Origin: Verrucomicrobiia bacterium Tous-C2TDCM
Lineage (GTDB): Bacteria; Verrucomicrobiota; Verrucomicrobiia; Verrucomicrobiales; DEV007
Direction of reading: 5' to 3'
NCBI GenBank assembly: GCA_002288445.1
Contig: NEUQ01000004.1
Coordinates: 1 to 33,582 of the forward strand
Length of the DNA stretch: 33,582 nucleotides
The position numbers and the translations under genes are program-made. How positions within the stretch are numbered: position 1 is the stretch's first letter; each line of letters begins with the position of its first letter. The notes under the pieces are model-generated. The model was not told where the DNA came from. It did not search any database and saw only the letters and a list, made by a program, of their open reading frames with translations. This document shows positions 1 to 8,890 of this stretch, in pieces.

Positions 1-489
1 GAGTTCTGTAAAAGGAATCTGGGAGAAACCCGCGGAATGGGCAATATTCAGGTGTGTCGCGGTTGACGCTCTCACAACCACACCCTTGTAGGCAAACCCA
101 TTGGGCAGGAGGAGGTCACCCAGATTGGTTTCGTTGGGAATCGATTTCGGTTCGAATTTGGACTTGTAGGCCTCGATCAGTCCGGCTTTTTCAAGCATGG
201 TGGTTTCCATGTCGGCAACACCACCGATGAGTTCACGAATCTCAGCGAGCATCGCCTCCCTCGCGGCAATCGACTTTACGGCCGGTTCGGCGCGCACCGT
301 TACTTCCTCGAGTTCCTTTTTCTCGGCATCAAGTTTCTGCGTCGATTTCTGCACCCGCTCCTCGTAGATGGCGATTTGCCTGTCGAAGTAGTCCTGACGC
401 TCCAGAAGACTTTTCATCTCCTGTGACTCACACGCCACAAGAAGAAAAGGAACGAGAACAAAAGCACGCAAGAAGTAGGCGTATTTCAT
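1..489 (-). CDS. Putative coiled-coil lipoprotein, runs off the left edge (C-terminus missing)
   Basis: Minus-strand frame from ATG at 489 is open to base 1: MKYAYFLRAFVLVPFLLVACESQEMKSLLERQDYFDRQIAIYEERVQKSTQKLDAEKKELEEV...GFSQIPFTEL. Lipobox LVAC followed by a charged heptad-like region. Absent from the ORF track because it is truncated. Confidence 0.75.
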   Translation of the reverse strand, partial: MKYAYFLRAFVLVPFLLVACESQEMKSLLERQDYFDRQIAIYEERVQKSTQKLDAEKKELEEVTVRAEPAVKSIAAREAMLAEIRELIGGVADMETTMLEKAGLIEAYKSKFEPKSIPNETNLGDLLLPNGFAYKGVVVRASTATHLNIAHSAGFSQIPFTEL

Positions 490-1088
490 TTCTGCGACGG
501 ATCAATTCGGATGCTTTGAATCACGAGCGACTCATCGATAAGACGCTCCCTCAGAGGGTTGGGAAGTTCGGCAAGTTTTACCTGCGTTTGCCCACCCTGA
601 TGAGAGAAAAGAACGGAACCATCCGACATTTCAAGCACCGTAGCATCTGCAACGACCCGTCCCCCTCCCAGATCGAGCGATCCCACCTGCAGTCCGCGGA
701 AGGATTCCCTAGCAACCCTCCGCCATGAAGTCAGACTTCCTTCAAGCAATTCAGTGGATGCCTTGACCTCCTCGATGTATTTTTTGAGGTCATTGAACTC
801 CTTGGTTACTTCGAGTTCCTGTTTTTGGTATTGCCGAAGGTTACGAGTGGCATTCTCAAGTTCGGAGATTTCATTAGAGACCCGGCGCAGCTCGTCGTTT
901 TTTTCAACCAGATCCCTTTTAAGGCCCTCAAAGAGATCCTTTTTCTCTTGAACCACCTTTGCAAGCTCCTCCTCTTTTTCCTTGTCGAGGCAAGAGCAAA
1001 GGACACAGGCGGCCGCGAGCGCAGCCAGAGTTTGAAACCAAGAGAAAAGAAAGCTTTTAGACCGTATGGATTCTTTTGTAGATTTCAT
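486..1088 (-). CDS. Coiled-coil lipoprotein, paralog of the 1..489 gene
   Basis: 200 aa; N-terminal hydrophobic segment with Cys (AACVLCSC), long Glu/Lys-rich coiled coil, C-terminal ...VLFSHQGGQTQVKLAELP. Its stop overlaps the next start (ATGA, 486-489). Confidence 0.75.
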   Translation of the reverse strand: MKSTKESIRSKSFLFSWFQTLAALAAACVLCSCLDKEKEEELAKVVQEKKDLFEGLKRDLVEKNDELRRVSNEISELENATRNLRQYQKQELEVTKEFNDLKKYIEEVKASTELLEGSLTSWRRVARESFRGLQVGSLDLGGGRVVADATVLEMSDGSVLFSHQGGQTQVKLAELPNPLRERLIDESLVIQSIRIDPSQK

Positions 1089-1238
1089 ACTTGGATGCGC
1101 CGTGAATAAATCTAGCTACTCGTTTATAGATTGGTCATTCAGACGATCGTGTAAAGTGCTTTTGTCAAAACAACCCGAAGCCTGCGGTAGCCCTGACGCC
1201 CGGAAAACGTTGGTTTTGCCAGAGTGTTAGAACCGTTC

Positions 1239-2525
1239 TCACCCAAAAAGCTCCACGAGCGGTTGCCCTTTGTCGGCGACGGTGAAGGGCCGCATGCTTG
1301 GTGAATAGAGCACCTGATCGAGAGGCAGGCCGAGGGCGTAGCCGATCGTCGCATTGAAGTCGCCGACCTTGACGGGTTTCTCCAGAATCTTGGCACCGCG
1401 TTCGTCGGTTTTGCCGTGGACGGTGCCACCCCTGACTCCGCCCCCCGCGAGGACGCAGGTGAAGGCCTGGGGATGATGATCGCGCCCCTCGTTCGAATTG
1501 ATTTCGGGCGTGCGGCCGAACTCCGTGGCGAGGACGACAAGAGTATCGTCGAGCATGCCACGGCTTCGGAGATCGGCCAGCAGGGTCGAGAAGGCAGCAT
1601 CAAGGCTGGCAGCCTGGGTCGGCACGTTGATGAAATTCGAATTGTGCGTGTCCCAGCCGCCCATGGAGACCTCGACGAAACTGACCCCGTGCTCGAGGAG
1701 TCGGCGGGCGAGGAGGCAACCTTGCCCGAAGGTGTTTTTGCCGTAGCGCACCTTCATTGCCTCGGACTCGGCGGAGAGGTCGAAGGCGGCGAGATCCTTG
1801 CTGCGCATCAGCTTGATCGCATCGGCATACATGTCGGTGTAGGCCCGTACGTTCTTCTGATCGTAGCGCTCAACAAAGGGCTGGTCGAGTTTTTCGGCGA
1901 GGGAGCGGTGGAAGTTGAAACGTTCCTCGGTCATGCCCCGCGACATTTCACTGTTCTGCAGGCCACCCTCGGGATCCCGGATCATCAGGGGAGAAAGGCT
2001 CGCCTCGAAGAATCCGGCCCCGGGATGGGAGGAATTGTTCCCAATCATGACGTTGCCGGGCAACGAAGGATTGTCGCGTCCGTTGAACTTGAGCAACCAG
2101 GCGCCCATCGCGGGGTGACGGATCGAGGTGCGGATCTCGTAGCTGGTGTGCATGTAATAATTCCCCTGCTTGTGGGCACCCTGGGTCGAGATCATCGAAT
2201 TCACCACCGCGAGTTGGTCGGCTTGGCGGGCGAGAAGTGGCAGATTGTCGGAGAGCCTCAGACCATCCACCTTGGTGTCGAGGTGTTTGGTAGGGCCCAT
2301 CACCTCGAGGTCCGTTTTCGGATCGAAGGTATCGAGGTGCGACATGCCTCCATCCATGTAGAGGTAGATGACGCGCTTTGCGGTCGCGACCTGTTTGGCA
2401 GGCGAGGCCCCGGCCCCGGCGGCGCGGCTGGCGTCGGGCAGCGAAGCGAGGGCGCTAACGCCTAGGAAAGACTTCGCGGCACGGCTGACGAAATGTCGGC
2501 GGGAGAGGTCGATATCCAGTTTCAT
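1239..2525 (-). CDS. DUF1501 domain-containing (sulfatase-like fold) secreted protein
   Basis: MKLDIDLSRRHFVSRAAKSFLGVSALASLP (Tat-like leader), ...YLYMDGGMSHLDTFDPK..., ...WDTHNSNF..., ...LVVLATEFGRTPEINSNEGRDHHPQAFT.... The ORF-track start at 2672 overlaps the upstream gene; ATG at 2525 preferred. Confidence 0.9.
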   Translation of the reverse strand: MKLDIDLSRRHFVSRAAKSFLGVSALASLPDASRAAGAGASPAKQVATAKRVIYLYMDGGMSHLDTFDPKTDLEVMGPTKHLDTKVDGLRLSDNLPLLARQADQLAVVNSMISTQGAHKQGNYYMHTSYEIRTSIRHPAMGAWLLKFNGRDNPSLPGNVMIGNNSSHPGAGFFEASLSPLMIRDPEGGLQNSEMSRGMTEERFNFHRSLAEKLDQPFVERYDQKNVRAYTDMYADAIKLMRSKDLAAFDLSAESEAMKVRYGKNTFGQGCLLARRLLEHGVSFVEVSMGGWDTHNSNFINVPTQAASLDAAFSTLLADLRSRGMLDDTLVVLATEFGRTPEINSNEGRDHHPQAFTCVLAGGGVRGGTVHGKTDERGAKILEKPVKVGDFNATIGYALGLPLDQVLYSPSMRPFTVADKGQPLVELFG

Positions 2526-2587
2526 GGGTGACGAGAGAGGGTCGGATGGTCGTGTGAAGAGAGCTTCGGCGGGCGGGATGATGGCGA

Positions 2588-5017
2588 TCACTGAATAAAG
2601 AGGAACTGGCGGGTGTTCAGCACGGTCCAGACGATGCCGGTGACGGTCCCGGACTCGGGATCGGCAGCCCACGCCTCGCGGAAGACTGCTTTTTCTTTCT
2701 CCGAGGGGAGACGGCTGAGCATAGTGAGGTAGATGGTGTCGAGACGGTCCTCAAATTTCTCACCCCTCATTTCGCGCATGAGGACGGAATACCTGTTCGT
2801 GACTGATGAAAGGGTCTGGCCGTTCAGCATGGCGAGAGCCTGAGTGACGGAGGCGTCATGGCTCGCGTTCTCGACGAGTTCGCGGTCGCTCTGCCCGAAT
2901 TCGCGAAGGAAGTGACCCGCGGGCGAAGGCTGATTCAGCTCGGAGGCTCGCTTCATGCGGTCGCGGATGATGCGATCGAAGGTGCGATAGGCCGCCTTGG
3001 CTTCCCTGTCCTTCACGTTCCAATCGGCGACCTCGGCGGCGCGGGCGGCTTCGCGCTCGGTCCGCAACGCGGCCTCACGCTCGAAAAACATCGCATCGAT
3101 CAGCTCCCCGATGATGCCGCTGCGCTTGCTTTCGGCGACTTCGGCCATGCCTTCCTCAAACGTCCCATAGTTGGCGAGAAGGGTGCGGGCGAACTCACCG
3201 ATGAGACGCTCACCTGCAATAAGATCGGTTGTTTCGCCGGTCGAGGCGGAGCCGGTGACTTTGGAAGTCGGTTCGACGGCGGGATTCCCTTTGAGCTCGT
3301 TGAGTTTGCGCTGCAGTCCGTCGCGATAGACGACTTCCTCGACGCGCTGGTCGAGCTCGTTCTTGATCGCCTTCGCCTCGGCGGCAGCCTGCTTGACGAG
3401 GTCGGGATCGCCCTTCTCTCGAGCCTGGGCGACCTTCTTCTCGCCCGCCTCGATCCGAAGGGAGAGCTCGGATTGAATCTTCACGACTTCCCGCAGGTTC
3501 TTCAGGAATTGGGCGGGCTGCTGATCATAAATCGCCTCGGCGATGAGCTGGACCTCGGCGAGACGCTTGTCGCCCGTGAGGACTCGCGCTCGGTCGGGAC
3601 GATCGGGATCGGTCACGGTCATGGCCACAAGCGAGTCCCAGATCTGCTCGGCGCTCATGCGTCGAAGGATGGGGCCGGCGAAGTCGTAAGGCGCGCCCGG
3701 CACGGGCTCTTCGAGAGAGGCTTCACGCTGGTAGGCGCTCGTGCGGTAGAGGATGCGCTGGTAAGCCTGGAGGTCGTAATCAAGATCGCGCATCAGCTGC
3801 TCGAGGTAGTCCATGAGCGGGGCATTCGGTGCGACGGAGTTCTCCTTGAGGTCATCAACCGGCTCGATCAAGCCGAGTCCGAAGGCCCGCTTCCAGAGCC
3901 GGTTCGCGATCACCTTGGTGAATCGGGGATTCTCCGGTGAGGTGAGCCACTCCCCAAAGGCCTCGATGGGTGGGCTGCTCTCGCTGAGGACCGCCTCCTG
4001 CCCGAAAAGGGTCGAGGGCTTTACGACCGAGAGGGGATTGGCATCGTCGTATTGGTAGTCTTTGGGGAGGCGCAGCGCGCGATCAGTGGAGAGAATGTTG
4101 TTGAACCGCACTGGAAAAAGAATCTCGGAAGCGGCCTTGCGGAGATCACCGTCCTGTCCAGCGTAGGGGTTTTCGGACTTGGCCATTGTTGCCTTTCCCT
4201 TTCCCTTTCCTTTTCCCTTCGCTTTGCCATTTCCTTTCTGGCTGCCTTCGACTTTTGCCGCTTTTGCCGCCTCAGCGCGCTCCTGCGCGACAATCTCCAT
4301 CGCCGCCTGCTGCACGGGGTGGCCGTTCGTGCCGCTCATTCCGTAGGTGAAGGCGGCGAGATGGTAGTAGTCCATCTGTGTCACCGAATCGAAGGGATGG
4401 TTGTGACACTGGGCGCAGACGATCTGGGTCCCGAGAAAGATCTGGGTGGTGATCGCGAGATTATCTAGGGGCATGCCGAAATCCCGCAGATAAAATCCGA
4501 CCGCGGGATTGTCCCAACTGCTGCCCGAGGCCGTGACGAGCTCGTAAACGATCTCGTCGTAGGGCTTGTTGGCGCGAATCGCGTCCTTGATCCACTTTTC
4601 GTAGGCCATGCCCGCACCGACGCTCTGGCCGTTGCCGGAGATCGACGTGCGAGTCCGAAGGATGTCGGCGAACCAGTTGTATTGATGCGAGACGTAGCCA
4701 TCGGAGCCGATCAGGGAATCGACCAGCTTGGCGCGCTTGTCAGGCTCCTGCGACCCTTGAAACGCGAGGGTCTCAGCCTTGGTTGGAATTCGACCGATAA
4801 GGTCGAGGTGGACGCGACGGACGAAGACCTCGTCGCTCGCATCGGCGTTCGGTTCGATCTTCGCCTTCTTCAGTCCCTCGAGGACGAGTTCATCGATGCG
4901 GGCCGCAGCGGCAACGGGATCGATGTCCGGCTTGGTATCCGGAGCGGCACCCACGGACGGAGCCATGGTAGAGACGAGAATCGCCGCGAGAGCGGCGCGG
5001 TAGCGCAGGGTCGACAT
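2588..5017 (-). CDS. DUF1549/DUF1553 domain-containing protein
   Basis: 809 aa with signal peptide; FVRRVHLDLIGRIPTKAE, QIVCAQCHNHPFDSVTQMDYY, NPRFTKVIANRLWKRAFGLGLIEPVDDL, ILYRTSAYQ; typical partner directly upstream of a DUF1501 gene. Confidence 0.92.
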   Translation of the reverse strand: MSTLRYRAALAAILVSTMAPSVGAAPDTKPDIDPVAAAARIDELVLEGLKKAKIEPNADASDEVFVRRVHLDLIGRIPTKAETLAFQGSQEPDKRAKLVDSLIGSDGYVSHQYNWFADILRTRTSISGNGQSVGAGMAYEKWIKDAIRANKPYDEIVYELVTASGSSWDNPAVGFYLRDFGMPLDNLAITTQIFLGTQIVCAQCHNHPFDSVTQMDYYHLAAFTYGMSGTNGHPVQQAAMEIVAQERAEAAKAAKVEGSQKGNGKAKGKGKGKGKATMAKSENPYAGQDGDLRKAASEILFPVRFNNILSTDRALRLPKDYQYDDANPLSVVKPSTLFGQEAVLSESSPPIEAFGEWLTSPENPRFTKVIANRLWKRAFGLGLIEPVDDLKENSVAPNAPLMDYLEQLMRDLDYDLQAYQRILYRTSAYQREASLEEPVPGAPYDFAGPILRRMSAEQIWDSLVAMTVTDPDRPDRARVLTGDKRLAEVQLIAEAIYDQQPAQFLKNLREVVKIQSELSLRIEAGEKKVAQAREKGDPDLVKQAAAEAKAIKNELDQRVEEVVYRDGLQRKLNELKGNPAVEPTSKVTGSASTGETTDLIAGERLIGEFARTLLANYGTFEEGMAEVAESKRSGIIGELIDAMFFEREAALRTEREAARAAEVADWNVKDREAKAAYRTFDRIIRDRMKRASELNQPSPAGHFLREFGQSDRELVENASHDASVTQALAMLNGQTLSSVTNRYSVLMREMRGEKFEDRLDTIYLTMLSRLPSEKEKAVFREAWAADPESGTVTGIVWTVLNTRQFLFIQ
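4191..4250. repeat. Imperfect 6-bp (CCTTTC-type) tandem repeat encoding a Lys/Gly tract
   Basis: gcctttccctttccctttccttttcccttcgctttgcc on +; minus strand encodes KGNGKAKGKGKGKGKATM inside the DUF1549/DUF1553 protein. Confidence 0.8.
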
Positions 5018-5101
5018 GGAGGAGGGAAGGGATCTGAATTTGAGACCCCGAGGCCTCTTTCCAGTTCTTGGCGCGATCGCGTGAAGGAGGCACTCGCGCC
5101 C

Positions 5102-6115
5102 TCACTTCTTCAGTTCCGCGAAGATCAGGCGGCCGGCACTGGTCTGGACGGCTCCCGCCACAATGACGTGCTGGAGCGTGCCTAGGTGACGTTTGGCGTG
5201 GTTGACGACGATCATGGTGCCATCGGGCAGGTAGCCGACAGCCTGATGGTCATCCCGACCCTCTTTCACCAGTTCGAGGGTGAGCTCATCGCCGGGGGAA
5301 ACGATCGGCTTCAGGGCGAGGGAAAGTTCGTTGAGATTCAGCACCGCGATCCCCTTGAGACGCGCGACCTTGCCGAGATTCGCATCGTTGGTGAGAATGC
5401 GAGCATCGAGTAGATCCGCGAGCTGCAGCATTTTCGCGTCAGAAGAGAGCCCGCCTTCAAAGGCCTCATCGTGGATGGCAAGATCGACTCCACCGGAAGA
5501 TTTCATCGCGTTGAGCGTGTCGAGCCCCCGGCGACCGCGACTCCGTTTGATCTCATCCGAGGCATCAGCCATCTTTTGCAGTTCCTCGAGGACGAAACGA
5601 GGCACCACGAGCGCACCTCCGAGAAAACCCGCCGCGCAGATGCCGGAGATCCGGCCGTCGATGATGATGTTCGTATCGAGAAGGGTCGGAAGATCCTGAA
5701 GGGCATCCTGGCGAAACCGCACGTAGGGGATCAGCAGGGAAAACTCCTCGCGCTTGCTCCGCAGGGCGAGCATCACGCCGATGAACCCGAAACCCAGAAA
5801 AACGGCGAGGTTAAAGATACTGCCGGCGAGGGGGAACTGCTGCAGCCAGCCAGCTTCGAACGACCCGATGCGAGTGACGATCCAAGCGCAGAGGAAGCCG
5901 ATGAGGAGGCCGCAGGTGCCGTGGGAAAAGGAACGGAAGGTGAGATGCCGCAGCATCATGTCGAGAACGATCGCCAAGGAAGCGAAGCCGAGCCCGATGA
6001 TGGCGCCGAACCACCAGAAACTTGACGCTTCGCCCATCGCGACAACTGCTCCGACAAATCCCGCGAGCAGCAGGAAGAACATCCGGATCACGTTGAGGAG
6101 GGCATACTGACTCAT
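5102..6115 (-). CDS. PIN/TRAM domain membrane protein (YacL-like)
   Basis: N-terminal hydrophobic helices, then LPTLLDTNIIIDGRISGICAAGFLGGALVVPRFVLEELQKMADASDEIKRSRGRRGLDTLN (PIN) and a C-terminal TRAM-like region. Confidence 0.88.
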   Translation of the reverse strand: MSQYALLNVIRMFFLLLAGFVGAVVAMGEASSFWWFGAIIGLGFASLAIVLDMMLRHLTFRSFSHGTCGLLIGFLCAWIVTRIGSFEAGWLQQFPLAGSIFNLAVFLGFGFIGVMLALRSKREEFSLLIPYVRFRQDALQDLPTLLDTNIIIDGRISGICAAGFLGGALVVPRFVLEELQKMADASDEIKRSRGRRGLDTLNAMKSSGGVDLAIHDEAFEGGLSSDAKMLQLADLLDARILTNDANLGKVARLKGIAVLNLNELSLALKPIVSPGDELTLELVKEGRDDHQAVGYLPDGTMIVVNHAKRHLGTLQHVIVAGAVQTSAGRLIFAELKK

Positions 6116-6214
6116 GGCGCGGAAGGGGAACGACAGCGGGACTCGCCGGAATCTGAGGGCGTGGCGCCATTATACCGGAGGAATCCGGATTTGCGACGCC
6201 GCTTTTGCTCCGCG

Positions 6215-7078
6215 CTATCGCGGAGCCCGGCCCGCCATCCACTTGCCCCGTTTTACGGTGACAGCGAGGGGCAGTCCCGCCGCCGCCGCATGCTTGGCGA
6301 TCGAATCCGCCTGTGTGGCGAGAAATCCTGAAAGGATCAGCTCGCCATCGGGAGCGAGATGAGTCGGAAACCGGGGAAAAAGGACTTCAAGCAGGTCGCT
6401 GAAGAGATTCGCGGCGATCAGGTCGTAGGGATTTTCCGCCTCCCCCTCCATCAGGGCGATGGCGTCGCCCTCGATGAACTCGATGCGATCAGCCACCCCG
6501 TGTCGTTCGGCATTCTCGCGAGCGTAGATCAGGGCCATGCCATCGTTTTCCACCGCCACGACGCGCGTGGCGCCGAGCTTCGCCGCCGCAATGGCGAGGA
6601 TCCCGCTGCCACAACCGAGATCGAGGACGCTCCAAGAGCGTCCCTGACGCGTCTTGGAAAAATCAACGAGGAACCGGAGGCATCCCGCGGTGGTTGGGTG
6701 GCTCCCCGTGCCAAAGGCGAGCTGGGGAGGAAAACTGAGGATAAAGCGGCCAGGATGCTTTTCGGCGAGCCCTTCGATCACAGACGGATCCTCCGAGCCG
6801 GTCACTATGAGGGAATCCCGCACCCGCAGCAGCATCGCTTCGCCCGACCCGGGGGCGGGCTGCCACTGGGCCGGAGGCAGCGACTCGATCGAGCCTCCAA
6901 ATCGGCTGAGCAGGGTCTCGGCGTCCTCTCTCGACGCGGTGTAGACCGAGATCAACCAACGACTCCGGCTGACTGTCTTCTCGAGGACGTAGCAAACTCC
7001 TTCGGCCACGAAACGGTTTTCCCACTCTTCAAGCCGGATCTCCTCGATGAATTTCGACCAGCGATGAAGCGTTTCCAA
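6215..7078 (-). CDS. prmA: Ribosomal protein L11 methyltransferase
   Basis: FGTGSHPTTAGCLRFL...VLDLGCGSGILAIAAAKLGATRVVAVEND...YDLIAANLFSDLL. The ORF-track start (7144) lies inside the tRNA; an in-frame TTG at 7078 has GGAGG 6 nt upstream. Confidence 0.87.
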   Translation of the reverse strand: METLHRWSKFIEEIRLEEWENRFVAEGVCYVLEKTVSRSRWLISVYTASREDAETLLSRFGGSIESLPPAQWQPAPGSGEAMLLRVRDSLIVTGSEDPSVIEGLAEKHPGRFILSFPPQLAFGTGSHPTTAGCLRFLVDFSKTRQGRSWSVLDLGCGSGILAIAAAKLGATRVVAVENDGMALIYARENAERHGVADRIEFIEGDAIALMEGEAENPYDLIAANLFSDLLEVLFPRFPTHLAPDGELILSGFLATQADSIAKHAAAAGLPLAVTVKRGKWMAGRAPR

Positions 7079-7116
7079 AACAGACCTCCGCGAAACCTTT
7101 CGTTGGAAAGGAAATT

Positions 7117-7191
7117 TGGAGCGGGTGATGAGATTCGAACTCACGACATCAACCTTGGCAAGGTTGCGCTCTACCCCTGAGCTACACCCGC
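7117..7191 (-). tRNA. tRNA-Gly (anticodon GCC)
   Basis: Minus strand GCGGGTGTAGCTCAGGGGTAGAGCGCAACCTTGCCAAGGTTGATGTCGTGAGTTCGAATCTCATCACCCGCTCCA: 7-bp acceptor stem, D-arm, CAACC-TTGCCAA-GGTTG anticodon arm, TTCGAAT T-loop, encoded CCA. Confidence 0.97.
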
Positions 7192-7319
7192 ATTCTACCC
7201 GCCTTGCGGCGGAGCGGAAGGCAAGATGCCGGGGATTGAATGATTTTCAAGGCAAAAATTTTAGAATTCACTGGCAGCCCGGAAATCGCGGGGTAAGGGT
7301 GTCGGCCCTCTTTTCAAGG

Positions 7320-8147
7320 ATGAAGAAATTCGGGAACAAACTCGACGAAATCCTCGCCGATAAGGCAGAGGAAGTGCGGCGCCTGCTGCCCCTCCGCGAA
7401 AAACTCCAGCTCGCCGCGCAGGCCCGTGAGGATTTTCGTTCTTTCGAATTGGCTTTGGGTGGCGGCATTCGCGACCAAGACGAGGACGAAGGCTATGGAC
7501 TTTCCGCGCTGGCCGTTATCGCCGAGGTAAAACGGGCATCGCCTTCGGCCGGCACGATTTCCCACGATTTCGACCCCGTCGCCATCGCCGAGGCCTACGC
7601 CGACGCCGGCGCCAACGCACTCTCCATCCTCACAGACGAGAAGTATTTTCAGGGGCACCTTTCCTATCTCGCCAAGATCCGCGAACGGGTCGATCTGCCC
7701 ATCTTGCGAAAGGATTTCATCGTCGACGAAGTCCAGATCTACGAATCCGTCGTGGCGGGTGCCGATGCGATCCTGTTGATCGTGGGGGCTTTGGAGCAGG
7801 AGGAACTCCTCCATCTGCTCGATGTCGCGGGCAACTACCAGCTCGACGTCCTCGTCGAGGTTCACGATCTCGAGGAAATGGAGCGCGCCCTCGAGACCGG
7901 CGCGCGCATCATCGGCATCAACAACCGGAACCTCCGCACCTTCGAGGTCGACCTTAACGCCACCGAGCGTCTCAGCGAGGAAGTCGGCCCCGACCACATT
8001 CTCGTGAGCGAGAGCGGGATTTATTCCGGCACCGACACAAAGCGCATCCGGGCTTGGGGGGCGGACGCCATCCTGGTGGGCGAGGCGCTCATGCGCGCCA
8101 CGGACAAATCGGCGAAGATGGCCGAGCTGAAAGGCGGCGGCGAGTAG
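7320..8147 (+). CDS. trpC: Indole-3-glycerol phosphate synthase
   Basis: LAVIAEVKRASPSAGTI, ALSILTDEKYFQGHLSYL, LPILRKDFIVDEVQIYES, IIGINNRNLRTFEVDL, LVSESGI. Start MKKFGNKLDEIL chosen over the tRNA-overlapping 7116 start. Confidence 0.95.
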   Translation: MKKFGNKLDEILADKAEEVRRLLPLREKLQLAAQAREDFRSFELALGGGIRDQDEDEGYGLSALAVIAEVKRASPSAGTISHDFDPVAIAEAYADAGANALSILTDEKYFQGHLSYLAKIRERVDLPILRKDFIVDEVQIYESVVAGADAILLIVGALEQEELLHLLDVAGNYQLDVLVEVHDLEEMERALETGARIIGINNRNLRTFEVDLNATERLSEEVGPDHILVSESGIYSGTDTKRIRAWGADAILVGEALMRATDKSAKMAELKGGGE

Positions 8148-8334
8148 AACGTTAGGTGGAACGCGCCTAATCCGAAAGTGTTACGGAAATCTTCTAAGGT
8201 TTCCACCCCGATCGCGTCTTAGGATCGTATTGAGCGGCGCGGTTAGATTCGTTATCTTCCCCACCGTTACGCTAGGCCCCTTGGGACTTGGCGGTCAATC
8301 GAACGTCTATCCAAAACAATCCTTATCTGAACTC

Positions 8335-8730
8335 ATGAAAAAACTGCTCGCCACCCTCGCCCTCGCGCTCTTCGCTTCGGTCTCCTTCGCTGGAGAATAC
8401 CCCGATATCAGCATCAGTGAACTCGAACAAGCCATCAAGAAGGGTGAGGTCGTCCTCCTCGATGTGAACGGATCTTCCTCCTACGCGAACGGTCACATCC
8501 CCGGTGCGATCGACTTCCGCGCGAACAAGGACAAGATCGCCTCCCTTCTCGGCGACAACAAGGATAAGCTCGTCGTCGCCTACTGTGGCGGCCCCTCCTG
8601 CTCCGCTTACCAAGCGGGTGCCAAGGCAGCTGAAGAGGCCGGTTTCAAGAACATCAAGCACCTCTCGGCTGGTATCTCGGGCTGGCTCCAAGCCGGCAAG
8701 ACCACCGAGAAGGCCGACAAAGGGAGCTGA
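8335..8730 (+). CDS. Secreted single-domain rhodanese-like protein
   Basis: MKKLLATLALALFASVSFAGEYPDISISELEQAIKKGEVVLLDVNGSSSYANGHIPGAIDFR...VVAYCGGPSCSAYQAGAKAAEEAGFKNIKHLSAGISGW. Confidence 0.9.
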   Translation: MKKLLATLALALFASVSFAGEYPDISISELEQAIKKGEVVLLDVNGSSSYANGHIPGAIDFRANKDKIASLLGDNKDKLVVAYCGGPSCSAYQAGAKAAEEAGFKNIKHLSAGISGWLQAGKTTEKADKGS

Positions 8731-8765
8731 TCGATCCCCTTCCGGATTCTCGGAAGAAGTTTTCG

Positions 8766-8802
8766 AAAAGCGTTCCTGCCTGGTGCGGGAACGCTTTTTT
8801 TG
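8766..8802 (+). terminator. Rho-independent terminator after the rhodanese gene
   Basis: AAGCGTTCC - TGCCTGGTGCG - GGAACGCTT followed by TTTTT. Confidence 0.85.
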
Positions 8803-8890
8803 TTCGACGAAGGTCCTTCGAAGGCGATCATCCCGCTGGACACAGAACGCCTGCCTCGCCCGTGTCTCCGCCCCTTCAACCTGCCACGGC

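Noticed and set aside
1416-3940. Long + strand ORFs (349 and 360 aa) opposite the DUF1501 and DUF1549/1553 genes
   Set aside because: Shadow ORFs of confidently identified proteins; no domains.
8148-8334. Intergenic region before the rhodanese gene with complementary GGTGGAA/TTCCACC segments, considered as a structured RNA
   Set aside because: Only short arms over a long distance; no known riboswitch motif recognised. A covariance search would be needed.
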